A stretch of DNA of 64,000 nt from Pontiella sulfatireligans (GTDB lineage: Bacteria; Verrucomicrobiota; Kiritimatiellia; Kiritimatiellales; Pontiellaceae), in NCBI RefSeq assembly GCF_900890705.1, contig NZ_CAAHFH010000002.1:2675458-2739457 (forward strand), in the 5' to 3' direction. The stretch's first letter is position 1, and every line of letters starts with the position of its first letter. Shown here one piece after another: positions 49,301 through 57,856 of the stretch. The position numbers and the translations under genes are program-made. The notes below the pieces were generated by a model that was not told where the DNA came from, ran no database searches, and was given only the letters and a program-made list of their open reading frames with translations.

Positions 49301-50278
49301 ATGTTAAAGGTTTTTACAACGTTGGCGGATTGGCTGACGTTTGACGTGTTTGGGATGGAGCAGGGCAGCCATCTGGCTGAAAGCGTCCATTTTTTCATTG
49401 AAGACGTAACGAAAATCTATGCGCTGTTGCTGGTGCTGATCTATGTGATCGGCTTTTTGCGAGCGGGCCTGAATACGGAAAAGATTCGTGCTCATCTGGA
49501 AGGCAAACACCGCTTCATCGGCTATTTGCTGGCTGCGGTTTTCGGGGCGGTGACGCCCTTCTGCTCCTGCTCGTCGATCCCGCTGTTCCTGGCGTTCACG
49601 CAGGCGCGCATTCCGATAGGCATCACGATGGCCTTTCTGGTGACCTCGCCGATGATCAACGAAGTGGCCGTGGTGCTGCTGGGCGGCACGCTGGGCGTGG
49701 GATTCACCGCAGTCTACATTTCGCTGGGCATCCTTTCGGGCGTACTGGCCGGCATGTTTTTCGATTTCATCAAGGCCGAGCGCCACCTCAAACCGATCGA
49801 GCATAAAGAGGTGAGTGACGGCATGAAAGAGAGACTCGAGCAGGCCGCTCGGTACAAACCGACCCGCCAAGAGCGGCACGCCTATGCGGTGAATGAATTC
49901 AAGTCCGTCTTTTCCAAGATCTGGATGTGGGTACTGATCGGCGTCGGCGCCGGCGCTGCGCTGCACGGATTCGTGCCGGAGTCTGTGATTACCGATAACC
50001 TTGGCGACGGCCAGTGGTGGAGCGTGCCGAGCGCCGTCCTGCTGGGCATCCCGCTCTACGCCAATGCCAGCGGCGTCATCCCGGCCATTGAAAGCTTGCT
50101 GGACAAGGGCCTTCCGGTCGGCACCGCGCTCGCGTTCATGATGAGCGTGGTGGCGGCCAGCCTGCCCGAGTTCATGCTGCTTAAGCAGGTCATGAAGCCA
50201 CGCCTGCTTGTGATGTTTTTCCTGACCCTGCTGGTGTTGTTCAGCTGCGCGGGATGGATTTTTAACCTAATCTGGTAA
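49301..50278 (+). CDS. ArsP/DUF318-type permease
   Basis: A 325-residue permease with about eight helices in two homologous halves. The first half has the conserved FGAVTPFCSCSSIPLFLAF and MAFLVTSPMINEVAV; the second has LGIPLYANASGVIPAIESL and MSVVAASLPEFMLL. In characterised members the C-S-C-S motif region is needed for export of organoarsenicals (ArsP). Related permeases may move other thiophilic ions. GGAGG precedes the ATG. It sits directly after arsR and before a redox-active thioredoxin, the common ArsP partner order. Confidence 0.88.
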   Translation: MLKVFTTLADWLTFDVFGMEQGSHLAESVHFFIEDVTKIYALLLVLIYVIGFLRAGLNTEKIRAHLEGKHRFIGYLLAAVFGAVTPFCSCSSIPLFLAFTQARIPIGITMAFLVTSPMINEVAVVLLGGTLGVGFTAVYISLGILSGVLAGMFFDFIKAERHLKPIEHKEVSDGMKERLEQAARYKPTRQERHAYAVNEFKSVFSKIWMWVLIGVGAGAALHGFVPESVITDNLGDGQWWSVPSAVLLGIPLYANASGVIPAIESLLDKGLPVGTALAFMMSVVAASLPEFMLLKQVMKPRLLVMFFLTLLVLFSCAGWIFNLIW

Positions 50279-50293
50279 CCAAAGGAGTAAACC

Positions 50294-50524
50294 ATGAAGA
50301 TTCAGATTCTGGGCACCGGATGCCCCAAATGCGAAAAGACCGCAAAGGTGGTCCGCGAAGTTGTCGAAGAACTCGGACTCGATGCCGAGATCGAAAAGGT
50401 GACCGACCTCAACGAAATCATGGCCTTCAACGTGATGATGACCCCGGCCGTGGCAATCGATGGACAGGTGAAAATCGCCGGACGCGTCCCGTCCGCGCGC
50501 GCCCTGAAAAAACTATTAGATTAA
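50294..50524 (+). CDS. Small thioredoxin-like protein (76 aa, CxxC)
   Basis: A 76-residue minimal thioredoxin fold of the TM0996/MTH895 type ('redox-active disulfide protein 2'). The active site is GTGCPKCEK (Cys10, Cys13) and the cis-Pro in MMTPAVAIDG. It is cytosolic. Its place right after the permease suggests it delivers or reduces the exported thiol-bound substrate, or redox-regulates the permease. AAGGAG precedes the ATG. Confidence 0.88.
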   Translation: MKIQILGTGCPKCEKTAKVVREVVEELGLDAEIEKVTDLNEIMAFNVMMTPAVAIDGQVKIAGRVPSARALKKLLD

Positions 50525-50537
50525 AAAGGAAGAACCA

Positions 50538-50918
50538 GTGGAACAGGTACTTAAAAGCATGACCCTCAATTTTTTCGGCCGAGGAATGCACAAGATCACG
50601 CCGGAAAAACTGTTTGCAAGCGATGTCGCCGTCTTTCTGGACGTGCGCTCCGATGAGGAAATCGCGTCCCTGCCCTGCCCGATGGGCGCACATTCAAACG
50701 TGGAATCCATCCACATCCCAATCAGCGGAATTCCCGACCGCCTGACAGAAATTCCGCAGGACAAACTGGTCGGCATCTTCTGCCCGGCACACGTGCGCGC
50801 TTCCATTGTCTACGCCTACTTGCGCTCCAAAGGCTACGAGCAGGTTCGCGTGCTCGAAGGCGGCTACGCGGCCCTGACCGACGCGTTCAAACCCGGCAAA
50901 CTACTCGCGGTGCTGTAA
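50538..50918 (+). CDS. Rhodanese-like sulfurtransferase
   Basis: A 126-residue single-domain rhodanese. The family features FLDVRSDEE and the catalytic Cys82 in IFCPAHVRAS are present. The first ~20 residues (MEQVLKSMTLNFFGRGMHKI) include an amphipathic helix. It starts at GTG 50538, behind AAGGAAG. It handles persulfide sulfur, which fits a role with the TSUP exporter whose start follows 2 nt after the stop. Confidence 0.87.
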   Translation: MEQVLKSMTLNFFGRGMHKITPEKLFASDVAVFLDVRSDEEIASLPCPMGAHSNVESIHIPISGIPDRLTEIPQDKLVGIFCPAHVRASIVYAYLRSKGYEQVRVLEGGYAALTDAFKPGKLLAVL

Positions 50919-50919
50919 G

Positions 50920-51708
50920 ATGGAACACCTACCTCTCATTGGATTGCTGGTCTTTATCGTCGCAGTCGCCATGACCATGGTCGGCAAGGGCGGCGGCAAC
51001 TTTTATGTTGTGATTTTGGCGATGGCCGGCGTCCCGATGCACGAAGCCGCCACTACCGGACAGTTCATTCTGTTCGCGGCCTCGGTGGCGGCGATGCTGA
51101 TCTTCCACAAAAAGAAATCGATCTCGTGGCCACTGGCGATTTCCGTCGGCGGCATTACCGCGCTCTCCGCGCTGGCCGGCGGCTATTTTTCGCACGGCTT
51201 CAGCGGGTTCGCGCTGAAGATGGTGTTTGCGGTCATGCTGCTAGCCTCCGGCATCGTGATGCTGTTGCCGAAGCCGAAGCCAAAAATAGGCAACGGCGGT
51301 TTCGGGATCATCCAGCTGAAATCCGGCAACGAAACCTTTCGCATCAATCTGTGGCTGGCGCTTCCGGTCGCGGTGCTGACGGGGCTGGGCTCCGGCATGG
51401 TCGGCGTATCGGGCGGATCCTTTCTGGTGCCGCTGATGGTCGTCGCCTGCGGCGTTCCGATGCAGTTGGCCGTGGGCACGTCGTCATCGCTGATTGCGGC
51501 GATCGCCTTGATGGGCTTTGCCGGGCACGCGGTGCATGGCCACTTCAACCCGGCGTGGGCGTTGCCGTTGGCGGCGGTCGCCATTGTCGGTGGCGCGCTG
51601 GGCGGACGCCTTGCGCTGAAAGCCCAACCGAAACATCTGAAACAACTGTTCGCCTACACCAACTGGGTGGCGGCGGGCTTTATGATTTTTAACGCGTTGC
51701 GAAGTTGA
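50920..51708 (+). CDS. TSUP (TauE/SafE)-family anion/sulfur exporter (first)
   Basis: A 262-residue membrane protein with eight or so helices in two repeats: GKGGGNFYVVILAMAGVPMHEAATTGQF and GVSGGSFLVPLMVVACGVPMQLAVGTSS, the G-x-G-G-x-x-x-P pattern of TSUP. Members export sulfite, sulfoacetate or related anions, and some import thiosulfate. The rhodanese gene just upstream suggests a sulfur compound. A paralogue lies at 53757. Confidence 0.87.
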   Translation: MEHLPLIGLLVFIVAVAMTMVGKGGGNFYVVILAMAGVPMHEAATTGQFILFAASVAAMLIFHKKKSISWPLAISVGGITALSALAGGYFSHGFSGFALKMVFAVMLLASGIVMLLPKPKPKIGNGGFGIIQLKSGNETFRINLWLALPVAVLTGLGSGMVGVSGGSFLVPLMVVACGVPMQLAVGTSSSLIAAIALMGFAGHAVHGHFNPAWALPLAAVAIVGGALGGRLALKAQPKHLKQLFAYTNWVAAGFMIFNALRS

Positions 51709-51795
51709 AGGGTCCAAGGTCGGAAGGTCTGAATGTCCAAGGTCGGGGAAAATGACTTTGGACCTTCGGCTCAAGAAACAAACCAGGAGAAGAAA

Positions 51796-52167
51796 ATGAG
51801 TGCGAGTGAAAAGGTGTGCAGTGGCGGGCCGAAGCTGGTATTTGCCTGCTCGGGCGCGGCCGACGTCGGAGCGCTGGCTGATCAGGCCGCGCGCAAGATG
51901 ACCCGGGACGGAACCGGAAGCATGTTCTGCATGGGCGGCATCGGCGGCCTGGTTGAACCGATCATGAACAAAACGAGGACGGCCGACAAGATTCTGGCGA
52001 TCGACGGCTGTCCGCTCAACTGCGTGAAGGCGACTCTGGAGCGCGCTGGTTTTGCGGAGTTTGAACATCTGCTGATAACGGAGCAGGGGTTTGCAAAAGG
52101 CAGCACGGAAGTGAATGAAGCAAGCATCGCTAAAATCGCCGAAGCCGGCGCGTCGCTGCTGGCGTGA
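51796..52167 (+). CDS. Putative zinc-binding protein with DGC domain
   Basis: A 123-residue cysteine-rich protein of the DGC family. Conserved cysteines lie at 8 (EKVCSGG), 18 (VFACSGAADVG), 45 (SMFCMGGIGG) and in the name-giving IDGCPLNCVK (72, 76). It starts at 51796 behind AGGAG; the longer upstream reading is intergenic. The DGC family is proposed to bind zinc or transfer metal/sulfur, but function is unproven. It belongs to the thiol-rich part of the cluster. Confidence 0.85.
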   Translation: MSASEKVCSGGPKLVFACSGAADVGALADQAARKMTRDGTGSMFCMGGIGGLVEPIMNKTRTADKILAIDGCPLNCVKATLERAGFAEFEHLLITEQGFAKGSTEVNEASIAKIAEAGASLLA

Positions 52168-52208
52168 ATAGGCGGTGCTCCGCGCCGTTTGGATAAAAGG
52201 AAAGTATT

Positions 52209-52805
52209 ATGACCCATGAAGAATTCGAATCTGCAATGGCCTTTCATGGCCACAAGTGCCCGGCGATGCCGTTGGGATTCCGCGCCGCGCAGGCGGCGAT
52301 GAAGGCGCTCGGCGTGGCGCGGGCGCAGGACAAGGAACTGTATGTAATCTCCGAAACCGGCAAGGGCCATGCGGCCGGCTGTTTACTGGATGGCATCATG
52401 TCCGCCACCGGCTGCACCTACGGCAAATCAAACATCGAAAAAAAATACTACAACAAGATGGCGTTCACGCTGATCGATGTGGCCGGACAACGCTCGGTGC
52501 GCGTGCGGCTGAAGGACGATTTCTTCGGCAACATGCTCAACTCTCCGTTTGTTGTTCAGCGTAAGCAGGGCGTGGTGCCGCAGGACGTGCCGGCAGAAGT
52601 GGCCGACCCCTTGGTGGAAAAGGTGCTGAACCTGCCGGAGGAAATGTTCCTCGAAGTCGGGCCGGTGGAAACCTGTGTCTTCCCGAAGGGGAAAGGCTGC
52701 TTCGACACCGCCCTCTGCTCGAAATGCGGGGAGCGCACCTTTGTCAACAAGTTGACCGAAGCCGATGGCGGCCCGGTCTGCATCCCCTGCAGCGAAAAGG
52801 CGTAG
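52209..52805 (+). CDS. FmdE-like protein with C-terminal zinc ribbon
   Basis: A 198-residue protein of the FmdE/Tungsten-formylmethanofuran dehydrogenase subunit E family. The N-terminal AFHGHKCPAMPLGFRAA (His13, His15, Cys17) is the metal-binding motif; GKGHAAGCLLDGIMSATGCT follows. A C-terminal ribbon has CSKCGE and CIPC. Outside methanogens these proteins appear with molybdate, arsenic and sulfur genes without a defined role. AAGGAAAG precedes the ATG. Confidence 0.85.
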   Translation: MTHEEFESAMAFHGHKCPAMPLGFRAAQAAMKALGVARAQDKELYVISETGKGHAAGCLLDGIMSATGCTYGKSNIEKKYYNKMAFTLIDVAGQRSVRVRLKDDFFGNMLNSPFVVQRKQGVVPQDVPAEVADPLVEKVLNLPEEMFLEVGPVETCVFPKGKGCFDTALCSKCGERTFVNKLTEADGGPVCIPCSEKA

Positions 52806-52809
52806 ATCA

Positions 52810-53742
52810 ATGAGTGGCCACCATCACCATGAAGCTGCCGATGAAGGGATCGATGATCGGTCCATGGATCGCCGCTTGTCGTTCAGCATAGTACTGAACG
52901 GGGTGATCGTGGTCGCCGAGGTGGTTGGGGGGCTGCTGTCGGGCAGTCTTTCACTCCTGTCGGATGCGCTGCACAACCTGACCGACGTGGCCGCGCTGGT
53001 CCTCGCGCTGATCGCCCGCCGGCTGGGACGTCGGCCGCCCTCCACGCGGCATACGTATGGTTTGGGACGCGTGGAGGTCATTTCGGCGCTGGCAAACAGT
53101 GTCACCATTCTGGTGGTGGGGACGCTGGTATGTCGCGCGGCGATCCTGCGGTTCCTTCATCCGGAATCTGTTAGCAGCGGCTTGATGCTGGTCGTCGCAT
53201 CGATCGGGCTGGCCGCCAATCTGGCATCGGTTTTCCTGCTCAAGGGGCATGGCCACGACGATCTCAACATGCGAGGCGCTTTCCTGCATCTGCTGCAGGA
53301 TACGCTTTCGTCCGTTGTCGTGGTGCTGGCCGCGCTTTTCTCGGGCTGGCGCTACGGCGTTTATCTCGATCCGCTCGCCTCCATCCTTGTGATTGCAATG
53401 ATCGTACGGAGCAGTTGGACATTGCTAAACGAATCCCTGCATGTGCTGCTGGAGTCGACGCCCGCCGGGTTGGATCTCGGCGCGCTGCGAAGCGATATCC
53501 AGAAAACCGTTCCGGGATCCGATCTGCATCATGTGCATGTGTGGGAGGTGCAACCCGGAAAACGAATGATGACTGCGCACGTGCAGCTTGACGATCGCCC
53601 CCTCTCTGAGGTGGACGCCTTGCTGAAACGCGTTCACGCGCGTCTGGCGGAACGCTGGCATATTGACCACGCCGTCCTCGAACCCGAATTCAAGGGCTGC
53701 GGGAGTAATGAGCTTCTTCCTGCCGGAACCGGGAAGGGCTGA
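52810..53742 (+). CDS. Cation diffusion facilitator (CzcD-like)
   Basis: A 310-residue CDF exporter. A His-rich N-terminus (MSGHHHHEAADEG) precedes six helices: SFSIVLNGVIVVAEVVGGLLSGS, LLSDALHNLTDVAALVLAL (the H-D site in SDALHNLTD), and later GAFLHLLQDTLSSVVVVLAAL with the matching H-x-x-x-D. The C-terminal cytoplasmic domain has HHVHVWEVQPGKRMMTAHV. It exports Zn2+/Cd2+/Co2+ in exchange for protons. The start at 52810 is preferred to an in-frame start inside the fmdE-like gene. No strong ribosome site is seen. Confidence 0.9.
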   Translation: MSGHHHHEAADEGIDDRSMDRRLSFSIVLNGVIVVAEVVGGLLSGSLSLLSDALHNLTDVAALVLALIARRLGRRPPSTRHTYGLGRVEVISALANSVTILVVGTLVCRAAILRFLHPESVSSGLMLVVASIGLAANLASVFLLKGHGHDDLNMRGAFLHLLQDTLSSVVVVLAALFSGWRYGVYLDPLASILVIAMIVRSSWTLLNESLHVLLESTPAGLDLGALRSDIQKTVPGSDLHHVHVWEVQPGKRMMTAHVQLDDRPLSEVDALLKRVHARLAERWHIDHAVLEPEFKGCGSNELLPAGTGKG

Positions 53743-53756
53743 CCAAGGTACGCTTC

Positions 53757-54554
53757 ATGGAACAGACCCTCCTTTTAGCCGCGATCTTTTTCGCCGTCTC
53801 GACCTTCTTTTCAATGATCGGGATGGGCGGCGGTATTTTGTATGTTCCGATTCTGCTCTTTGCGGGGTTTACCTTTGAGCAGGCTCCGGCCATCAGCCTG
53901 CTGTTGATCTCGGCAACATCGATCGCTGCGCTTTCCACCTTCTGGCGCAACCGCAAAGTGGACTGGAAACTGGCGCTGGTGATCGATCCGCCGACGGATA
54001 TTATGGCGTTTGCCGGGGGCTATTTCAGCTCGCTCATTCCCGAGCCGGTGCTGCGCTCCATTCTGGTTGGCATTCTGATGGTGGCCGGCACGCTGATGCT
54101 GGTGAATAAAGCCAGCAAGCAAGCCCATACGTTTGATCAAGATCGCTGGTGGCTGTGGCATCGAAACTTCCATGGCACAAGCTACACCGTGAATCTGCCG
54201 CTCGTCCTCACGGCTACGGCGTTGATCGGGGTGCTTTCGGGGATGCTGGGCATCACGGGCGGAATCATTAAATTGCCGCTCATGGTGCTGCTGTGCGGAG
54301 TGCCGATGGATATCGCGGTGGCCACATCGACGGTGATGGTCGCGGTGACCGCGCTGTCGGGTTTGGCGGGCCACGCCATGAACGGGCAGGTGGATTGGCG
54401 AACCGGATTGGTGCTGGCGATTGCCGCTGTTGCCGGCGGGTTGCTGGGCAGCCGAATCTCGGTTTCAACGAATAAGGCAAAATTAAAACAAGGATTCGGG
54501 GTCGTCGTCTGGCTGATTGCCATTCGGTTTCTTGTGCAGCTGATCAGTAGGTAA
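53757..54554 (+). CDS. TSUP (TauE/SafE)-family exporter (second)
   Basis: A 265-residue paralogue of the gene at 50920. The family repeats are MIGMGGGILYVPILLFAGFTFEQAPA and GITGGIIKLPLMVLLCGVPMDIAVATS. Identity to the first copy is modest, so the two may carry different anions. It lies 14 nt after the CDF gene and 72 nt before the thioredoxin gene. Confidence 0.87.
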   Translation: MEQTLLLAAIFFAVSTFFSMIGMGGGILYVPILLFAGFTFEQAPAISLLLISATSIAALSTFWRNRKVDWKLALVIDPPTDIMAFAGGYFSSLIPEPVLRSILVGILMVAGTLMLVNKASKQAHTFDQDRWWLWHRNFHGTSYTVNLPLVLTATALIGVLSGMLGITGGIIKLPLMVLLCGVPMDIAVATSTVMVAVTALSGLAGHAMNGQVDWRTGLVLAIAAVAGGLLGSRISVSTNKAKLKQGFGVVVWLIAIRFLVQLISR

Positions 54555-54626
54555 CGAAACGCCATCCGCGCGGTTGTGGATCGCTGTTTTGTTGGGACAC
54601 ACGGAAAAAACTAAACAGGAGTACAG

Positions 54627-55097
54627 ATGAAGAAAAATATAGTTATCGTTTTTTTGCTGGTGCTTGCGGTGGCGGCGGTGGTCGCAATCAAAAACATGAA
54701 GGCGGGTGGCAGCTGCGCCAGCGGATGCGCGGGCGGGGTCTGTACCTTGCCGATCCCGGCGGGACGCCCGGCGTCGGAAGACCCGGTGACGGTTCTGGCG
54801 ACATCGCCTCTGCCGAAACTGCTCGATCTCGGTGCGGGCAAATGCATTCCGTGCAAGATGATGGCACCGATCCTTGATGAAATGAAGGCGACCTTTGCCG
54901 GGCAGCTCGATGTGGAATTCATCGATGTGTGGGAAAACGAAGGCGTTGGCCAGCAGTATGGCATCCGTACGATTCCTACCCAGATTTTCTATGATGCCGA
55001 CGGCACCGAGCTGTTCCGTCACGAAGGGTTTTTCCCGCGCGCGGATATGTTGGCCAAGTGGCAGGAACTGGGCTTCAGCTTTGAGGGAGAAGAGTAA
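54627..55097 (+). CDS. Membrane-anchored thioredoxin-family protein
   Basis: A 156-residue protein: an N-terminal transmembrane helix (NIVIVFLLVLAVAAVVAI), a Cys-rich linker (SCASGCAGGVC; Cys30, 34, 39) and a thioredoxin domain with CIPC (Cys73, Cys76) and cis-Pro in TIPTQIFYD. It faces the periplasm and should receive electrons from the CcdA protein, whose start overlaps its stop by 1 nt. The extra cysteines before the domain are unusual. Confidence 0.88.
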   Translation: MKKNIVIVFLLVLAVAAVVAIKNMKAGGSCASGCAGGVCTLPIPAGRPASEDPVTVLATSPLPKLLDLGAGKCIPCKMMAPILDEMKATFAGQLDVEFIDVWENEGVGQQYGIRTIPTQIFYDADGTELFRHEGFFPRADMLAKWQELGFSFEGEE

Positions 55098-55795
55098 TGG
55101 AGTCGCTGTTTACAGCATTAACTCACGCTGTGGAAGGAACGCCGGGAGTGGCTTTAAGTGCTGCGTTGATCTGGGGCATTTTGAGCATCTTGCTGAGTCC
55201 CTGCCATCTGGCGAGCATTCCATTAATTGTGGGTTTCATCGATGAACAGGGGCGCACCAGTCCGTGGCGCGCGTTTTTTATCTCGCTCCTGTTTGCCTCC
55301 GGCATTCTGTTGACGATTGCTTTGATTGGAGTGATCACCGCGACCGCTGGCCGAATGATGGGCGACGTTGGGCGCTACGGGAATTATTTTGTGGCTGTGA
55401 TCTTTTTTGTTGTCGGCCTGCATCTGCTCGGGGTGCTTCCAAGCTTTGGAAAAGGGCCGGGGCAGGTTGGCATGAAACGCAAAGGACTGCTGGCCGCGTT
55501 TGTGCTCGGGCTCGTGTTCGGGATTGCGCTCGGCCCCTGCACCTTTGCCTATATGGCTCCGATGCTTGGCATCGCCTTTAAACTCGGAGCGGCGCAGCCG
55601 GTCTATGCCGGAAGCCTATTGCTGCTCTACGGCGTCGGCCACTGTTCAGTGATTGTGCTGGCGGGCACCTCCACCGGGCTGGTGCAGCGCTACATGAACT
55701 GGAACGAGCATTCCACGGGTGCGATAATCCTCAAGAAAATCTGCGGAGTTCTCGTCCTGCTCGGTGGGCTCTATCTGATCTACACCGCGCCCTGA
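55097..55795 (+). CDS. ccdA: CcdA-type thiol transporter
   Basis: A 232-residue six-helix protein. The redox cysteines lie in LLSPCHLASIPLIVGF (first P-C-H) and ALGPCTFAYMAPML (second G-P-C-T). It carries reducing equivalents from cytosolic thioredoxin across the membrane, probably to the thioredoxin-family protein encoded just before it. AGAAGAG precedes the ATG. It ends the first transcription unit of the cluster; the second arsR promoter follows after about 40 nt. Confidence 0.9.
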   Translation: MESLFTALTHAVEGTPGVALSAALIWGILSILLSPCHLASIPLIVGFIDEQGRTSPWRAFFISLLFASGILLTIALIGVITATAGRMMGDVGRYGNYFVAVIFFVVGLHLLGVLPSFGKGPGQVGMKRKGLLAAFVLGLVFGIALGPCTFAYMAPMLGIAFKLGAAQPVYAGSLLLLYGVGHCSVIVLAGTSTGLVQRYMNWNEHSTGAIILKKICGVLVLLGGLYLIYTAP

Positions 55796-55833
55796 GCGCG
55801 GGTCAAGGCGATGGAACTTTCCGAAGTTGCAGA

Positions 55834-55863
55834 TTGACAGTTAGCCAAACGACTAACTATAAG
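55834..55863 (+). promoter_or_regulatory. Second ArsR-type promoter and operator
   Basis: TTGACA (55834-55839), an 18-bp spacer and TATAAG (55858-55863). The inverted repeat AGTTAG (55839-55844) / CTAACT (55853-55858), 8-nt centre, fills the spacer. The ATG at 55871 is only 7 nt past the -10, so the message would be leaderless or nearly so, even though an AAGGGG lies before the ATG. Confidence 0.65.
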
Positions 55864-55870
55864 GGGCGGC

Positions 55871-56260
55871 ATGAACAAGCCGCTGGAAATCCTGAAAGCT
55901 CTCTCCGATCGTAATCGCCTGCGCGTGGTGGCGGCGCTGATGCATATCGACGAACTCTGCGCCTGCCAGGTGGTGGAACTGCTGCACGTGACCGGCGCGA
56001 CAGCGTCGCGCCACATGGGTTTGCTGCTGCATGCGGGCATCGTGGAGAGCCGCAAAGACGGCCGCTGGGTCTACTACCGGCTGGTTGATTCGATCGATCC
56101 CCACCTGTTCCAATGGTTGGAATACGAACTGAAATCCGTTGCCGGTCTGGAGGCTGACCGGCGGTTGCTTGAAACCATTGTGGCCTGCGAGCCGGAAGAA
56201 CTTTGCCGCCGTCAACGGGGCGAGGAGTGCTGCCCAAATAGTTTTAATAAGGGGAAATAG
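55871..56260 (+). CDS. arsR: ArsR-family metalloregulator (second)
   Basis: A 129-residue ArsR. Cys30 and Cys32 in DELCACQVVELL form the As(III) site of the classic type, the recognition helix is GATASRHMGLLLHAGIVES, and a Cys-rich tail (GEECCPN) is present. It is followed 2 nt later by acr3, so this is the regulator of the arsenite-export operon proper. It belongs to the ArsR1 type with the ELC(V/A)C motif, and is distinct in sequence from the copy at 48912. Confidence 0.92.
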   Translation: MNKPLEILKALSDRNRLRVVAALMHIDELCACQVVELLHVTGATASRHMGLLLHAGIVESRKDGRWVYYRLVDSIDPHLFQWLEYELKSVAGLEADRRLLETIVACEPEELCRRQRGEECCPNSFNKGK

Positions 56261-56262
56261 AA

Positions 56263-57315
56263 ATGAGCGCTGAAAAGAACAAAGAGAGCGGCATCGGTTT
56301 TTTTGAGAAATACCTTACCGTGTGGGTGGCGCTTTGCATGGTCGCCGGCATTTTGATTGGAAAATTTCTTCCGGCCATTCCAGAGTTTTTGGGGAAGCTT
56401 GAATATGCCCGGGTATCCATTCCCGTTGCTGTCCTGATCTGGCTGATGATTTATCCGATGATGATGAAGGTCGACTTCAAGAGCGTGAAGAATGTCGGTA
56501 AAAATCCAAAGGGCCTCTTTATCACCTGGACCACCAATTGGCTGATCAAACCGTTCACCATGTTCGGCATTGCGTGGCTCTTTTTCTACGTCATCTTTAA
56601 AAACATGATCCCCGCAGATTTGGCGAAAGAGTATCTCGCCGGTGCGGTGCTGCTTGGCGCCGCGCCCTGCACGGCCATGGTCTTTGTCTGGAGCCATCTG
56701 ACGAAAGGCAACCCCGCCTACACGGTGGTGCAGGTGGCCACCAACGACCTCATCATTCTCGTGGCCTTCGTGCCAATCGTGAAATTCCTGCTGGGGATCG
56801 GCGATGTCTTTGTTCCATGGGACACCCTCTTCCTGTCGGTCGTCCTGTTTGTGGTGGTTCCCTTAACGGCCGGCGCCTTGACCCGTGGCCATATGCTTAA
56901 AACCAAGGGTGTGGCATATTTTGAAAACACATTCCTCCCCAAATTCAGCAACACGACCATCATAGGATTGCTGCTGACGCTGGTCATCATTTTCTCGTTC
57001 CAGGGAAAAGTGATTCTGGAAAACCCAATCCACATTGGGCTGATTGCGGTGCCGCTGATTATCCAGACCGTGCTGATCTTTTTCATTGCCTATCTCGCCG
57101 CCAAAGCGCTCAAGCTTCCGCACAATGTTGCCGCGCCCGCCGGCATGATTGGCGCTTCCAACTTTTTTGAGTTGGCCGTGGCCGTGGCTATCGCGCTCTT
57201 TGGAACTACCTCCCCGGTGGCGCTGGTCACGATCGTCGGCGTGCTGGTGGAAGTGCCTGTTATGCTTGCCCTCGTCGGCTTCGCCAACCGCACCACCAAT
57301 TGGTTCAGGAATTAA
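56263..57315 (+). CDS. acr3: ACR3-family arsenite efflux permease
   Basis: A 350-residue ten-helix exporter (bile acid/ACR3 superfamily). The ACR3 signatures are AVLIWLMIYPMMMKVDF, LLGAAPCTAMVFVWSHLTKGNP (the functional Cys in APCTAMVFVWS) and NDLIILVAFVPIV, with the Glu in GASNFFELAVAVAIALFG. It expels arsenite using the proton gradient. It starts 2 nt after arsR, with a weak ribosome site, so translation is probably coupled. Confidence 0.95.
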   Translation: MSAEKNKESGIGFFEKYLTVWVALCMVAGILIGKFLPAIPEFLGKLEYARVSIPVAVLIWLMIYPMMMKVDFKSVKNVGKNPKGLFITWTTNWLIKPFTMFGIAWLFFYVIFKNMIPADLAKEYLAGAVLLGAAPCTAMVFVWSHLTKGNPAYTVVQVATNDLIILVAFVPIVKFLLGIGDVFVPWDTLFLSVVLFVVVPLTAGALTRGHMLKTKGVAYFENTFLPKFSNTTIIGLLLTLVIIFSFQGKVILENPIHIGLIAVPLIIQTVLIFFIAYLAAKALKLPHNVAAPAGMIGASNFFELAVAVAIALFGTTSPVALVTIVGVLVEVPVMLALVGFANRTTNWFRN

Positions 57316-57400
57316 TTACTGACCGCTAAGGCGCGAAGAAACAAAGATTTCTATTCCTTTGTGTCTTAGCGTCTTTGCGGTCGAATAAACTGAAGTTAAA
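57316..57400. repeat. Dispersed intergenic repeat (CTTTGYGTCTTWGCG type), first copy
   Basis: TTGTGTCTTAGCGTCTTTGC and the partly complementary TAAGGCGCGAAGAAACAAAG lie in the 100-nt gap between acr3 and arsC. The same phrases reappear 470 nt later (57857-57925) and, more loosely, near 48417-48432. They may fold on themselves. A known type of intergenic repeat in PVC genomes, in my recollection. Confidence 0.5.
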
Positions 57401-57415
57401 TGAAGGAGAGTTGTA

Positions 57416-57856
57416 ATGAGGGAAAAAATTAGCCTGCTTTACCTATGCACCGGAAACTCCTGCCGCAGCCAAATGGCCGAAGGCTGGACGCATGCGCTCA
57501 AGAGCGATGAAATCGAAGTCTACTCCGCCGGCATCGAAACCCATGGCCTCAATCCGAATGCGGTGAAGGTGATGGCCGAAGCCGGTGTGGATATCACCGG
57601 CCAAAAGTCGCAGCACATTGATGAGTTCAAAGACACGAAGATCGACTATGTCGTCACCGTCTGCAATCACGCCCACGAAACCTGCCCATGGTTCCCGGCC
57701 GACTGCAAAGTGGTTCACGTCGGCTTCGACGATCCGCCCAAGCTTTCTGCTCCCGATGCGTCGGAAGAAGTAAAGCTCGACGGCTTCCGCCGCGTCCGCG
57801 ACGAGATCAAAACCTTCGTAGAAACCCTTCCCAGATTTCTCGCGGAAGAAAAATAA
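57416..57856 (+). CDS. arsC: Arsenate reductase (thioredoxin-coupled, LMW-phosphatase fold)
   Basis: A 146-residue ArsC of the low-molecular-weight phosphatase type. The P-loop is C11-T-G-N-S-C-R17 in YLCTGNSCRSQMAEGW; the redox cysteines are in VVTVCNHAHETCPWFP. It reduces arsenate to arsenite for export by ACR3. AAGGAGAG precedes the ATG by about 6 nt. Flanked on both sides by copies of the same intergenic repeat. Confidence 0.94.
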   Translation: MREKISLLYLCTGNSCRSQMAEGWTHALKSDEIEVYSAGIETHGLNPNAVKVMAEAGVDITGQKSQHIDEFKDTKIDYVVTVCNHAHETCPWFPADCKVVHVGFDDPPKLSAPDASEEVKLDGFRRVRDEIKTFVETLPRFLAEEK

